Shown: positions 8,563-21,173, counted from the stretch's first letter. The stretch: DNA of 64,000 bases from Vitis vinifera (GCF_030704535.1 NC_081818.1:25893001-25957000), one strand, 5' to 3'. Notes: generated from the letters alone by a model not told the origin. Program-made: numbers and translations.

Positions 8563-11544
8563 ATGGCTACTACCAATGCCTCACTTCAACTTCTTTTTCT
8601 TGTCATTATGTCCTCGGGGTTTCTTTTCCCTGAAATCCTTAAACCAGGCTGCTGCCATGGTGATCACCACAGGGCAGCCTCCTTTGAAACTGAGAGGGTA
8701 GCTCTTCTCAAGTTCAAACAAGGCCTTACAGATCCTTCTCATCGACTCTCATCTTGGGTAGGGGAAGACTGCTGCAAATGGAGAGGCGTCGTCTGCAACA
8801 ACAGGAGTGGACATGTCATCAAACTCAATCTGCGTAGTCTTGATGATGACGGAACACATGGCAAGTTGGGCGGTGAGATCAGTCATTCTTTGCTTGATTT
8901 GAAATATTTGAATCACTTAGACCTCAGCATGAATAATTTTGAAGGGACTCGAATCCCCAAGTTCATTGGTTCACTGGAAAAGTTGAGATATCTCAATCTC
9001 TCCGGTGCCTCCTTCAGTGGACCGATTCCTCCACAACTTGGAAATCTTTCCAGGTTGATCTACCTTGACCTCAAGGAATACTTCGATTTCAATACATACC
9101 CTGATGAGTCAAGCCAGAATGATCTTCAGTGGATATCGGGTCTTTCTTCTTTAAGACACCTTAATTTAGAAGGAGTCAATCTAAGTAGAGCTTCTGCTTA
9201 TTGGCTTCATGCTGTTAGCAAGCTTCCTCTTTCCGAGTTGCATCTACCTAGTTGTGGACTTTCTGTCCTCCCTCGTTCTCTCCCATCTTCCAATCTTACA
9301 TCCCTTTCAATGCTTGTTCTCTCCAACAATGGTTTCAACACCACAATACCCCACTGGATATTCCAGCTGAGGAATCTTGTGTACCTTGATCTCAGCTTTA
9401 ACAATCTTCGAGGCTCAATTTTAGATGCATTTGCAAACAGGACTTCTCTTGAAAGTTTAAGAAAGATGGGTAGCCTCTGCAACTTGAAAACACTGATCCT
9501 TTCTGAGAACGATTTGAATGGGGAAATAACTGAAATGATAGATGTTGTATCTGGGTGCAACAACTGTAGTTTAGAGAACCTGAATCTGGGATTGAATGAA
9601 CTGGGTGGTTTTCTTCCTTATTCACTAGGAAACCTGTCCAACTTGCAGTCTGTTCTGCTTTGGGACAACTCGTTTGTAGGCTCAATTCCGAATTCAATAG
9701 GAAACTTGTTGAATTTGGAAGAGCTGTACCTCTCTAATAATCAAATGAGTGGGACCATTCCAGAAACACTTGGACAACTTAATAAGTTGGTTGCGTTAGA
9801 TATCTCTGAGAATCCATGGGAAGGTGTTCTAACAGAAGCCCATTTGTCAAATCTCACAAACTTAAAGGAGTTGTCCATCGCTAAATTTTCGTTACTTCCA
9901 GACCTAACATTGGTTATCAATATCAGTTCTGAGTGGATCCCCCCTTTTAAGCTCCAATACCTTAAGCTGAGATCATGCCAAGTGGGTCCTAAATTTCCAG
10001 TTTGGCTCAGAAACCAAAATGAGCTTAACACTCTCATACTCAGGAATGCTCGAATTTCAGACACCATACCAGAGTGGTTTTGGAAGTTAGACTTGGAATT
10101 GGATCAACTGGACTTGGGCTATAATCAATTAAGTGGCAGAACTCCAAACTCATTAAAGTTCACTCTTCAATCCTCGGTTTGTTTGATGTGGAACCATTTC
10201 AATGGTTCTCTGCCCCTTTGGTCATCAAATGTGAGTAGCCTACTTTTGGGAAATAATTCATTTTCTGGACCAATCCCTCGGGATATCGGGGAAAGAATGC
10301 CCATGCTGACAGAGTTACATCTCTCTCATAACTCTCTAAGTGGAACCCTTCCCGAGTCCATTGGTGAACTGATTGGTTTAGTGACTCTGGATATCTCAAA
10401 CAATAGTTTGACTGGAGAAATCCCTGCATTGTGGAATGGTGTTCCCAATTTGGTGTCGCATGTAGACCTGTCAAACAACAACTTATCTGGTGAGCTGCCA
10501 ACTTCTGTGGGTGCTCTGTCCTACCTTATCTTTTTAATGCTCAGCAACAATCATCTTTCTGGGGAACTTCCTTCTGCCTTACAGAATTGCACAAACATCC
10601 GTACTCTTGATCTGGGAGGCAACAGATTTTCAGGAAATATTCCAGCATGGATTGGACAAACAATGCCAAGTCTTTGGATTCTACGACTACGATCAAATTT
10701 GTTTGATGGGAGCATTCCGTTACAACTTTGCACTCTTTCCTCTCTTCACATATTGGATCTTGCACAAAATAATCTGTCAGGATCTATTCCCTCTTGCGTT
10801 GGGAATTTAAGTGCTATGGCGTCCGAAATTGAAACATTCAGATATGAGGCCGAGTTGACGGTGTTGACGAAAGGAAGGGAAGATTCATATAGAAACATTC
10901 TCTATCTTGTGAATAGCATAGACCTGTCCAACAATGGCCTATCTGGAGATGTGCCTGGAGGGCTAACAAATCTTTCAAGATTAGGCACCTTGAACTTGTC
11001 TATGAACCATTTGACAGGAAAAATACCAGACAACATTGGGGACTTACAATTGTTGGAAACTCTAGACCTCTCAAGAAATCAGCTTTCCGGTCCAATTCCA
11101 CCAGGTATGGTTTCTTTGACTCTCATAAATCACTTGAACCTGTCGTATTACAACCTGTCAGGTAGAATTCCATCAGGCAACCAGCTGCAAACCCTGGATG
11201 ATCCATCAATATACAGGGACAACCCTGCACTATGTGGGCGTCCAATAACTGCTAAGTGTCCTGGTGATGATAATGGAACCCCCAATCCTCCCAGTGGAGA
11301 TGATGAAGATGACAACGAAGATGGAGCTGAGGCTGAAATGAAGTGGTTCTACATGAGCATGGGAACAGGATTTGTGGTGGGGTTTTGGGGAGTTTGTGGC
11401 ACCTTAGTAATAAAGCAGTCATGGAGGCATGCCTATTTTAGGCTTGTGTATGACATCAAAGAGTGGCTGCTTCTAGTCATTCAGCTGAATGTAGGCCGTC
11501 TCCAAAGGAAACTGAATTTGGGAAGAAGCCAGCATCATACTTGA
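8563..11544 (+). CDS. LRR receptor-like protein, EIX1/EIX2 type, intact (993 aa)
   Basis: A single-exon gene for a membrane-anchored extracellular LRR receptor without a kinase. Order: signal peptide (about 1-30); LRRNT domain with ERVALLKFKQGLTDPS and paired Cys in DCCKWRGVVC (about 44-78); about 29 LRRs by hand count; a ~31-residue island (about 753-783) followed by four more LRRs; NPALCG Cys cap (about 887); acidic stretch (about 907-925); Gly-rich transmembrane helix (about 928-950) with MGTGFVVGFWGVCG spacing; and a 43-residue tail with YFRL (958-961), a YxxPhi endocytosis-type motif. Known family members (tomato EIX2, apple HcrVf) sense apoplastic microbial molecules and signal via SOBIR1 and BAK1; the ligand here is unknown. 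The start is fixed by the signal peptide, the TATA box just upstream and conservation with paralogues. One LRR near the end reads NLSYYNLSG instead of NLSYNNLSG. Confidence 0.95.
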   Translation: MATTNASLQLLFLVIMSSGFLFPEILKPGCCHGDHHRAASFETERVALLKFKQGLTDPSHRLSSWVGEDCCKWRGVVCNNRSGHVIKLNLRSLDDDGTHGKLGGEISHSLLDLKYLNHLDLSMNNFEGTRIPKFIGSLEKLRYLNLSGASFSGPIPPQLGNLSRLIYLDLKEYFDFNTYPDESSQNDLQWISGLSSLRHLNLEGVNLSRASAYWLHAVSKLPLSELHLPSCGLSVLPRSLPSSNLTSLSMLVLSNNGFNTTIPHWIFQLRNLVYLDLSFNNLRGSILDAFANRTSLESLRKMGSLCNLKTLILSENDLNGEITEMIDVVSGCNNCSLENLNLGLNELGGFLPYSLGNLSNLQSVLLWDNSFVGSIPNSIGNLLNLEELYLSNNQMSGTIPETLGQLNKLVALDISENPWEGVLTEAHLSNLTNLKELSIAKFSLLPDLTLVINISSEWIPPFKLQYLKLRSCQVGPKFPVWLRNQNELNTLILRNARISDTIPEWFWKLDLELDQLDLGYNQLSGRTPNSLKFTLQSSVCLMWNHFNGSLPLWSSNVSSLLLGNNSFSGPIPRDIGERMPMLTELHLSHNSLSGTLPESIGELIGLVTLDISNNSLTGEIPALWNGVPNLVSHVDLSNNNLSGELPTSVGALSYLIFLMLSNNHLSGELPSALQNCTNIRTLDLGGNRFSGNIPAWIGQTMPSLWILRLRSNLFDGSIPLQLCTLSSLHILDLAQNNLSGSIPSCVGNLSAMASEIETFRYEAELTVLTKGREDSYRNILYLVNSIDLSNNGLSGDVPGGLTNLSRLGTLNLSMNHLTGKIPDNIGDLQLLETLDLSRNQLSGPIPPGMVSLTLINHLNLSYYNLSGRIPSGNQLQTLDDPSIYRDNPALCGRPITAKCPGDDNGTPNPPSGDDEDDNEDGAEAEMKWFYMSMGTGFVVGFWGVCGTLVIKQSWRHAYFRLVYDIKEWLLLVIQLNVGRLQRKLNLGRSQHHT

Positions 11545-11700
11545 ACAATCTTCTGAAATTAAGTTCCTTGAATAAATGAATGCTTCTATGTACTCTAGCA
11601 CTTGAGCAACATTCTCAACCTTCTGAAATTAAGTTCCTGAAATAAATGAATGCTTCTATGTAGTTTAGCACTTCAGCTTCATGTACAACCTTCTGAAATA
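11545..11700 (+). terminator. 3' UTR with tandemly duplicated polyadenylation region
   Basis: A ~70-base unit containing CTTCTGAAATTAAGTTCC, AATAAATGAATGCTTCTATG and a TTTAGCACTT-like end occurs twice in tandem (about 11548-11615 and 11618-11685). Each copy carries an AATAAA signal. A third partial ACCTTCTGAAAT follows near 11686. The paralogous UTR after 34710 has a single unit, so the duplication is specific to this gene. Confidence 0.7.
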
Positions 11701-14227
11701 TGAGGCTTCGAATTCCAAGTTTCTTTAATCCGCTTTGCCTCTTATTTGTCTATTTTTTGGTCACAAATTCGCACCATATATATATATACTCACATCTCGA
11801 AGACTTGCCAAAAAATAAATAAATGTGTTACCGATTCCCAGCATTGCTTTGTGTCCTATCATCTTTTCAACACAACTCTTCAGAGGACAGCAAATTATGA
11901 TGGAAAATTTAATTACAAGAAACAAAATAGGATGCAAATATAGAATCATGGGCACAATTGTTCAAGCTAATCACCCACAATCCTGAGCCATGATTAGCCT
12001 TTTTTTTGTGGCTGAATATCATACTACTCCAGTCTGCATCCTCAAATTTTCAGACAATTTACACAGGTCAAACAAAAGAAATCATTGCGTCCAACACTGA
12101 ATGGGTGGAAGCTCGCTTCAAAAGGAGAAACAGAAATCCACGAGACTGCCAAGCACATTATGACACATTCTATACTCCAAGCACCATGCAAAATAATGAA
12201 GTTTTGCACAAAGATCCAGAGACTAGACCTTTGTAGAGCTCCTTGGAAAATGACTTTGAAACGAGTTAAAAGCCATGCTTAACACTTGAAACAGCTTTCT
12301 TATACGTTTCAAAACCTATTCTTTACACTGGAAACAGCTTTCTTATAAAAATTATGTGTTTAGTAAAAATTTTAAAATCACTTATAAAAATATAGAGAAT
12401 CATTTAGAGTGATTCATGTGCAATAATTTGATCAATAATTCTTCCAAAAATTATTTAAAAAAATTTATAATAAAATTGGTTTAATTAAAATAGCTTCCAA
12501 ATGAACTCAATCTTTTTTTTCTATTCTTGTACTACTTTTTCTTCCACAGTCTTTCTCCCCTTATGACTAAGATAGCTAAATGGAAGAGGGTCAGTTTCCA
12601 CTACTGACTTGGGGTCAATGCTAAGGACCACAGCTTAAGATAATTAATCCTTAATTGTTCAAACCTATAGTCAATGTTACGCAACTTACCAACTGGCCTT
12701 AGGGTCTAAAATTCCAATAGGAGGAGAAGGCAAAGTCTAATAATTTATAATGACATTCCATTTCCTCTCCCGTCTGACTAAATTATAGGATATGGAAAAA
12801 AACTAGGTCTTGCTGCAATTTAGGTCTTCACTTAAAAGGCTTAAAAAGTAAGTCCTAGTGACTTCCATTGCCCTTGTACTCACGTTAAAATAAGCAATTA
12901 GATAATGAACCCATTCTAAGGGTATTGTGGAACTTTGCTCATCTAAAGTGAGTGCCCTATATTTGACTAATAATTAGCTTTTCTGTACCATCCTCGTTTG
13001 GAGGAATGAATGCTCATCCTAGCAGACTTAGATCTCTCTGATAAAACTCTCAAGATGACACTATTCCCTTGTCCATGAGTAAATTTAATGGTCCAATAAT
13101 TATCTCAAACAATTATTTATATGAAGGAACTCTTTACTAAGGAGTGTCTCAACTTCTTAACTGGTTTATAATCCATTTTGTATAAAATATATCATTATAA
13201 TAATAGACTTCTTTATAAAGGAAGAAAAATCACTACAATTATCTCTATAAATATTTTAGGTCATGAAGGAAAATATTATGATAAGATGGAAATGAGTTTA
13301 TAATAACTATACATCATAGATAGAAATATGGGAAAGAGTTGCATGGAGATACTCGGTAAATTGAGGACTTATAGTTCAAGATACGTATACATATAAGGAA
13401 CAGGAAAATATGTGATGTTTCAAAGCTCAATAGTATTTGTACTTTTTTTCTTCTATTTTCTAAAATATTTTGATATATTGCAATGATTTTCTCTTATCTA
13501 TTTATACAAAATGATTGGTTGAATCACATTAAAATATGGTAGACCTTTATGTGTGGATTATTTTATCCTTAATTTTTTACACTAATATATTAGCATTAAA
13601 GCATAACCAAATTAAAACATCTTGTACCTTTATATGTGGATTGTTTTATTTTTGTGTTATTATACTAATGTGTTGGGATTAAAGCTTGCATAACATATGG
13701 CATCAAAGCTAGGTAAAGATTTCTAGAAGAGTTAAAATAGAACAAAACAAAAACATATAAGAGGATTACAAAATTAATTTTGGTTGAAAGTGGAGTTAAT
13801 TATTCTCCCATTGGAAGGTAATACAAGAAACATTTATTTCATTACTCGGAATAAGTATAATTTCTTTTATACACTTATTGCTTCTTAAAATGTAGAAGCA
13901 AGGAAATGATTAAACAATTTGAATTCCTAGAGATCTACTAGAAGGAAAACAAGGAGTGTTTGTAGCATGCACTTGATAAGAGAGTGATATATGTACAAAA
14001 GAGATCTTGACATATGAGGAGAGCATGATGCATAAGGAAGTCATGGTAGGAGTAAGGATCTGGTTAAGACTAGTTTCCAAACAAAAGTGCATTGAGCAGT
14101 TTCCTTCGTATTAGCATATTAGTAGAGTTATGTTTTAAAAACATATATCATAGAGAAATGAAGTATTAACTTGATAGAATTTGATGCAAGGTGAAGATTG
14201 ATAAAAAAGTATCTTAAATTCCTAATT

Positions 14228-14228
<1 letters not shown>

Positions 14229-14270
<42 letters not shown>
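14229..14270. repeat. (AT)n microsatellite
   Basis: An uninterrupted run of about 20 AT dinucleotides is followed by a T-run. It lies in spacer DNA and should be length-polymorphic. Confidence 0.9.
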
Positions 14271-14273
<3 letters not shown>

Positions 14274-15589
14274 TTTTGGGAAAGATATCATATAAAGGTT
14301 ATATTCGATTCCCATAAAATACTAAGGAAAAAAGATGTTAAGGAAAATGTTTTTTTTCACGTTTGGTTGTACTATGAAAAAAGTCAACGAAAATCTAATA
14401 TAATTAAAATTAGTTAAAAACTTATATATTTTCAAACTATTTATTCTTTATATCAAAGAGTTAAAATAAGTGAAATGGATTTGAAATAGCATATAAAAAT
14501 AATTTATTGACTTTAAATCTAGTTTTTTTTTTTTTCACTTTTTCTTTCCTTCTACTTTTTTTTATTTTCTTTTCTTTTTCTTACATTTTTCCTCAAATTT
14601 CCTTGGAATCAAACATAGTGAAAATGTTTCTTATGTTCATATATAGATTTAACTTACAAAAAAAAATGTTTGTATTAATATTTTAGGCTGAGGGGAAAAC
14701 ATTATAATATATATAGAAATAAGTTGGTTAAAAGTGTATGTTATAGAAAGGGATGTGAAGAAAGATAGGATACACCCAATTAAACAAAAATCATCTTTGT
14801 GGGAACCTTCTTCCACCAGTTGCAGTCGCATAAACATTAATACTCTTGATCAAAGAGTATTAATGTATTGTAATTAATTTTTTATTTGTGTTATATCGGT
14901 TCGTGTATTGTAATTAATCAAAGAGCACAATGAATGTTGCATATTTAATTTGTATGAGTGAGATTGGAATTGTATAATTCTTATATTTGATTTTCTTTAT
15001 ATTTATATATATACCATAAATTAAATCAAATTATTGTTTTTTATTTTATTATTTTGTATATTCATATCAATAAAATCAAGAAAATCATTTTGTCAATTAA
15101 TTTTGTAAGCCAATGGAAATTAAATCAGATTTTGGACATATGTTAATTTATTTTTTATGATAATTTTTTTTAATAAAAAAAAGATCACTTTATTTTATAG
15201 ATTAATTTTATAAATAAATTATATCACATTTATTATTATCATGTATATTAAAATTAATGAAATAAAAAAGGTCTTATAAACTTTGTAATTGTGTACAATA
15301 AATCAAAATCCTCTTTATCATTATAATTGTTATTTTTTATTTATTTTATTACCCTATTTGTTTGTTTATTATTTATTGATTTGTTTCATAATGTTAATAA
15401 AAACCAAAATTTACCTCACTAATCAATTTTCCAATATTTTGTAATTTAGCCCAAATTTTATTTTGTAACTTATAGAAATAAAATAAAAAATTTTAGAATT
15501 ATTGTTTAATTAGATCTTATTTATACAAATAAAATTGTGCAATCCAAAGACACTTCCACTTTCTTCTTAGCAATGATGTTATTATATTG

Positions 15590-15874
15590 TATCCATAAAT
15601 TAATTAATTATTGTTTATTAGAGATTGTATTTATTTGGGTTCAGCATGTTACAGTTTATTGTTATACCTTCTTAATAAATAACTTGAACTCGAAACCATT
15701 CTTGATTTACAGAATTGTCCTTTTTAAATAAATATTTTTATTTTTATTGTATTATTTAAGAAGTAATAAAATAAGTGACCGTTAAAAATCATAAATCATC
15801 AAAATAAACTTTGCATTGAGTCGAAATTTGGTTATCAAATAGGGACGCATGCATGCGAAAAATGGGATCGACAA
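15590..15874 (+). mobile_element. decayed 3' end of a TGTAGACCC-type element
   Basis: The order of blocks copies the conserved 3' ends at 7480-7787 and 44440-44727: ATCCATAAATTAATTAATTA, TAGAGATTGTA, a CTTCTTAATAAATAAC tract, AAGTGACC (for AGTGGCGACTCC), a GGGACGCATG block and a final GGGATCGACA in place of GGGTCCACA. Substitutions are frequent and the 5' end cannot be found, so this is an old copy. Confidence 0.5.
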
Positions 15875-16690
15875 TATGTTCCAAATATGCGTCCGGTTCT
15901 CTTCTATTTTGTAGAAAACACCTATAGTTGACCCCTGTTTCTAAAACCAGCAGCAAGACCAAAACCACCTACGACCCTGAGTATGTAAGTGGGAGGAAAT
16001 CTTGAGAGTCTATAAATTTGACTAAAACAATGAGTCATAGATATCCCACATCGACCATACCAACCATTTCAATGTTATGAGTGATGAGTAATAATGGGTT
16101 TGAACCTGACACCTCCCCCACAAGTGGGTTCACCGTTGGTGGGAGTTAAACTTTCAAACAGCTTTGAAAGTTAGGCACCGAGAGCTTTACAATTGTAAAG
16201 GGCTTCACTTCACACGGAAAGGTTGTGGAAGTCGTACAAGTCGTCGTTGCTTGATCCAGACCTTTCCAGAATCATAAGTCAATGGACTTTAGGAGACGTT
16301 TTCATTGGGTGAATCCTGAAAGATAAGTAGATTATTGACAGTTGGTAATGGAAAAAATCAAATGCGTGAACTGGACTAGTACTGCTAATATTAAGGTCTA
16401 TGGATTGTCACTTGACTCAGTTAACTAATTGATCTCCATTCAAATTTTATATTCACTTGGCATATAATATCTGACTTATGAACCAAACATCCAACCAGAG
16501 AAACATGGAAGCCAAGCTTTTGCTTTATCCTCAACCAATACAAGTCTTTGATCTTCTAGAAGATCACTCTACTTAGAATGCAGCTGTTGAAATCAAAATC
16601 ACAACAATGAAGGTGATCGTGATTAAAATACGAAAAAGAAAACTTATTGAAATTGTCTGAAGCGTGTAGTAAGGTCAATAACGATGATCT

Positions 16691-16885
16691 TGATAACCAA
16701 ACAGATTCTAACCTAACCTCCTCTCCCACAGTTGTAACTGCACAACCATTTAACAACTCTCAAACCAACTCACCCAACCACCTCACCTAGCTTATAAATA
16801 CCCACACCGATGTACTCTGAATACAATGAGACAATTCTTCTTCTTCTTACTTTGTATTTTCTGATCTGTGTAACAACTTCTATCA
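16691..16885 (+). repeat. 5' LTR of the Copia element
   Basis: Runs TGATAACC...TTCTATCA, 195 bases. It contains a CTTATAAATACCC TATA box at about 16790-16802. The right end is fixed by the primer-binding site that starts at 16886. Confidence 0.85.
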
Positions 16886-16899
16886 TGGTATCAGGGCCA
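16886..16899 (+). other. primer-binding site (tRNA-iMet type)
   Basis: TGGTATCAGGGCCA differs at one position from the usual plant Copia site TGGTATCAGAGCCA, complementary to the 3' end of initiator tRNA-Met. It directly follows the LTR. Confidence 0.85.
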
Positions 16900-16929
16900 G
16901 CTTTGTTTTCTTGATTTTTTTTTTTAAAG

Positions 16930-18162
16930 ATGTCGTCATCTACTCACTCTTCTGATCTTCATTTACCTTCTTCTTCAGCCTCCAGCCCCGTTTCTTTATC
17001 CCTCAACCATGCCCTCCCAATCAAACTTGACCGTAACAACTACATTCTCTGGAAAACCCAAATGGAAAATGTAGTTTACGCTAATGGCTTTGAAGAATAT
17101 ATCGACGGCACCAAGCCATGCCCGCCTCAAGAGCTCCATACTGGCGAACTCAATCCTGATTTTGTGCAATGGAGACGTTTCGATCGCATGGTTCTTAGCT
17201 GGTTGTATTCCACGTTAACACCAGATATTATGGGCCAAATCGTTGGGTTTCAAACCTCCCATGATGCTTGGATGGCTCTACACAAAATCTTTTCTGCCTC
17301 ATCCAAGGCTCGTATTCTACAGCTTCGTCTTGAGTTTCAGACAGCAAAGAAAGGGGTTGATCCTATGCTAGAATACATTCTCAAGATCAAGACTATTTTT
17401 GATAATCTTGCTGCTATTGGGGAGCCTGTTAAGGAAACTGATCGTATCTTGCAACTTCTTGGAGGACTGGGTTCTGAATACAACTCTATTGTGGCCTCCT
17501 TAACAGCCCGTGAAGACGATCTTTCTCTCCACTCAATCCACAGCATTCTACTTACCCATGAGCAACGCTTAAACCATCAGCATACCTCATCTGCAGACCT
17601 GCCATTTGTGGCTGCCCACATAGCTGCTGCCCCTTTCACCCAACATCCTAGACCTCATCACCCCAGATTCCAATCTCCTCAACCCCGATTCCAATCTCAT
17701 TACTCAAGAAATCACCAGCATGTCCCATTTTCTCATACCAGACCCCATAATAGACCTGCTAACAGATCTTCCTCATCTGCTCCTCACAGACCTCCTCACC
17801 TCCCTACTCGCCCTCAATGCCAATTGTGTGGTAAATTTGGACATACCGTTGTAAAGTGTTATCACCGTTTTGACATCACCTATCAAGGAACCAATGGTGT
17901 ATCTTCTTCACAAGACTCTTCTCCATTACAAGCCATGCTTGTTGCAGCACCAAATCATCAAGATTCTTGGTTCTTTGACACTGGAGCTACCCACTATCTC
18001 AGTCATTCTGCTCAAACTCTCTCTCATGTTCAACCGTACTCAGGTGCTGATCAGGTCACCATTGGTGATGGTCATTCCTTACCCATCCTAAACACAGGTA
18101 ACAAATCATTTTTCTTTCATTCCAAGGTCTTTTGCTTAAATCAAGTTCTTCATGTTCCTTAA
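16930..18162 (+). pseudogene. Copia Gag and protease, first part of a broken polyprotein (410 codons)
   Basis: The frame opens with a UBN2-type Gag capsid region (LDRNNYILWKTQMENVV near residue 33), then a Pro/His-rich linker and a CX2CX4HX4C zinc knuckle (CQLCGKFGHTVVKC, from about residue 297). The aspartic protease active site WFFDTGATH sits near residue 350. TAA at 18160-18162 interrupts the protease; the same frame continues past it (LSTNLISVSKIC) to a second stop, TAG, near 18220, before integrase. In an intact element Gag packages the RNA and the protease processes the polyprotein. Here the protease cannot be joined to the rest. Confidence 0.9.
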
Positions 18163-21100
18163 CTCTCCACTAACCTCATCAGTGTTTCCAAAATTTGCAC
18201 TGATAATGCTGTCTTTTTTTAGTTTCATTCAACCCATTTCTTTGTCAAAGATCAGGTCACCAAGCAGACACTTCTCAAGGGATGGCTTAGGGATGGTCTG
18301 TATGAGTTTCCTTCTTCATCATCTACTCATGCTTTTGTGTCTACAAGCTCCGTTCCTGCTCTCACTCCTGGTGCAATTTGGAATTCCAGACTTGGACACC
18401 CAGCAACTCCTATTCTTTCCAAGGCTTTAGCCTCTTGTAATCCTTCTGTTTCATTTCAGATTAATAAAATTGCTCCATGTAAAATTTGTCCACTGGCTAA
18501 GTCTCATTCTTTACATTCTTCTTTGTCATCTTCACATGCATCCCAACCCTTAGCTCTTATTCACACTGACTTATGGGGTCTTGCTCCTTCTCCTTCCACA
18601 TCAGGTGCACGGTATTTTCTTCTTTTCATTGATGATTATTCCAAGTATACCTGGATTTATTTTCTCTCCACCAAGGACCAAGCCCTCTCCACTTTCATTA
18701 CCTTTCGAAAAATGATTGAAAACCAGTTAAATTCCACCATAAAATGCATTCAATCTGACAATGGTGGGGAATTCATAGCATTTAAACCTTACCTTGAAGC
18801 TCATGGAATTGTTCATCAGTTTTCGTGTCCACATACACCCCAACAAAATGGTCGGGCAGAAAGGAAAATTCGCCATCTTATTGAAACAGGCATGGCCCTT
18901 CTGGCTCAAAGCTTCCTACCTTCAAAGTATTGGTCATTTGCCTTTCAAACATCAGTCTATCTCATCAATCTCCTACCAGCTAAACTCCTCAATTTTCAAT
19001 CTCCTCTACAAGTTCTTTTTCATAAAACTCCAAACTATCATCATCTCAGAGTTTTCAGCTGCTTATGTTTTCCCTCCTTAAGACCTTATAATCACCACAA
19101 ACTCTCCTGTAGATCTACTGCTTGTGTGTTTCTTGGCTATGCCTCAGCTCACAAAGGTTACATTTGTCTTGATGTCTCCACTAGTTGTCTACACATATCC
19201 AAAGATGTTCTCTTTCATGAATCCTCTTTTCCATTTCAGTCAATACCTGCTCCTTCACCCTTACCACAACACACTCCTCTCACGTCTGCCTTAATAAATC
19301 CACCTCTCTTATCTACATCTTCACCCTCAACTGTGTCATTTCCTGTTCCTACTTCAAGTACCGATTGCACCTCCACTTCAGATTCTCTTCCACCACTACT
19401 TCAGGTCCCATTTGCACCCACTCCTTCTCCTACACCTTCCTCTTCTCCTTCCCCTCTCAACACCCACCCTATGGTGACCAGGGCAAAATCTGGAATTCAT
19501 AAGAAAAAGAGCTTTCTTATGCAGACAACAAGTGAGTCTCACACTTACAGTCAGGCCTCTAAGAGTGAACCTTGGGTTCAGGCTATGCAACATGAATATC
19601 AAGCCCTTCTTCGCAACCACACTTGGAGTCTAGTTTCTCCTCCGCCCTCAACACACATTGTTGGTTACTGTTGGATATACAAGTTAAAATATCTCCCTAA
19701 TGGCTCAGTAGAAAGGCATAAAAGCTAGGCTGGTTGCTCAAGGCTTCACCCAGACTCCAGGAGTGGATTACTTTGACACCTTTAGTCCAGTTGTGAAGCC
19801 CTACACCATACGCCTCATCCTTGCCTTGGCAGTTTCCTTTCAATGGCCAATTTGTCAATTAGATGTGGAGAATGCCTTCCTTAATGGGGACCTTCAAGAG
19901 GAGGTTTTTATGGCTCAACCTCAAGGGTTTGTCCACCCCCAATATCCTCACTATGTTTGCAAATTACACAAGGCTCTTTATGGCCTGAAACAGGCCCCTA
20001 GAGCTTGGTTTCAGAAGCTTCGAGTTGCATTGGTTGATTATGGCTTTCAGTTATCTCGGGCAGACACTTCTCTCTTCATTCATCATACCGCTTCTGACAT
20101 TCTTATTCTTCTTGTATACGTGGATGATATCTTGGTTACTGGTAGTAATCCAAGCTGGTTTCCCATTTCATTTCCTATCTCCATGACAAATTTGCCCTCA
20201 GAGATCTTGGCCTTTATCATATTTTTTGGGCATTCAGGCTCAACAACAGGGCTCGGTTTTGCATCTCAATCAACAAAAATATATTGCTGACTTGCTCCAC
20301 CGTACTCAGATGGAGGCTTCTAAACCAGCCCCTACACCCGGCAACCTTGGACGCACATTATCTCAGTCTGATGGTGTTCCTCTCCCAGATCCCTCAAAAT
20401 ATCGTCGTATAGTGGGAGCTTTATAGTATGTCACTCTCACTCGGCCTGATATTGCTTTTGCCATGAACAAAGCTTGTCAGTTCATGGCTAAGCCCTCTGA
20501 TGTTCACTGGTTGGCTGTCAAACGCATTCTTCGTTATTTAAAGGGCACCATTTCTCTTAGTCTTCATTTTCAAACTTCCACTTCTATGGAGCTTCAGGGA
20601 TATAGTGATGCTGACTGGGCCTCCTGTCCAGATGATCGCCGAAGCACCAGTGGATATTGTGTCTTCCTCGGCTCAAATCTCATCTCATGGTCCTCCTCTA
20701 AACAACGCTTAGTCTCCAAGAGCAGTGTTGAATTTGAATACCGAGGATTAGTCTCTCTCACGGCTAAGCTAGTATGGATTCAGTCTCTTCTTCAGGAGCT
20801 TTTCTTGCCCACTTCTCCACCAGTCTTATGGTGTGATAATCAAAGCGCAGCTCATCTTGCTGCCAATCCGGTCTTTCATTCTCGTTCCAAACATATCGAA
20901 TTAGACTTGCACTTTATCAGGGAAAAGGTGTTGCGACAAGAGCTTCAAATCTGCTATGTGTCGTCCACTGATCAACTTGCTGATATTCTAACCAAACATT
21001 TGTCTATTTCCCAATTTTGTAGCTTACGAAGCAAGCTCACAGTCACCTCCCCGCCTATGAGCTTGAGGGGGGATGATAACCAAACAGATTCTAACCTAAC

Positions 21101-21173
21101 CTCCTCTCCCACAGTTGTAACTGAACAACCATGTAACAACTCTCAAACCAACTCACCCAACCACCTCACCTAG
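18163..21173 (+). pseudogene. Copia integrase, reverse transcriptase and RNase H, frameshifted
   Basis: Integrase spans about 18337-19728: the pre-integrase zinc region (RLGHPATPILSK, CKICPLAKSH), DLWG with LFIDDYSKYTWIYF, QSDNGGEF and HTPQQNGRAERK, covering the DDE core. An extra A near 19722 (HKS for [10 protein letters not shown]) shifts the frame. RT runs from 19763: [31 protein letters not shown] and the catalytic YVDD at 20116-20127. A second shift near 20150 puts the end of RT and RNase H (YSDADWASCPDDRRST, WCDNQSA, SKHIELDLHFIREK) in the third frame, with one more stop, TAG, at 20424-20426. RNase H ends at 21173, inside the 3' LTR. All domains are recognisable and none is linked in one frame. 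Confidence 0.9.

Larger units (their letters stand above)
11701..16690. other. intergenic region duplicated downstream of the second RLP
   Basis: No gene is supported here; the open frames are short and unlike any family. From 11750 to about 13470 the sequence matches, with small indels, the flank of the broken RLP (34800-35940 and 39660-40130). Shared landmarks include ACTGACTTGGGGTCAATGCT and GAATGCTCATCCTAG, so the duplication unit is gene plus flank. From about 13500 to 16690 the DNA is AT-rich, with an (AT)n tract and a decayed retroelement end, listed separately. Confidence 0.6.

Noticed and set aside
12006..12282. Two short overlapping forward frames downstream of the intact RLP
   Set aside because: The duplicated flank after 34710 does not keep either frame, and there is no recognisable domain.
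16020..16160. Possible additional LTR with a CCCACATCGACC motif
   Set aside because: The motif resembles some Copia LTRs, but no partner LTR, primer site or target duplication could be found nearby.
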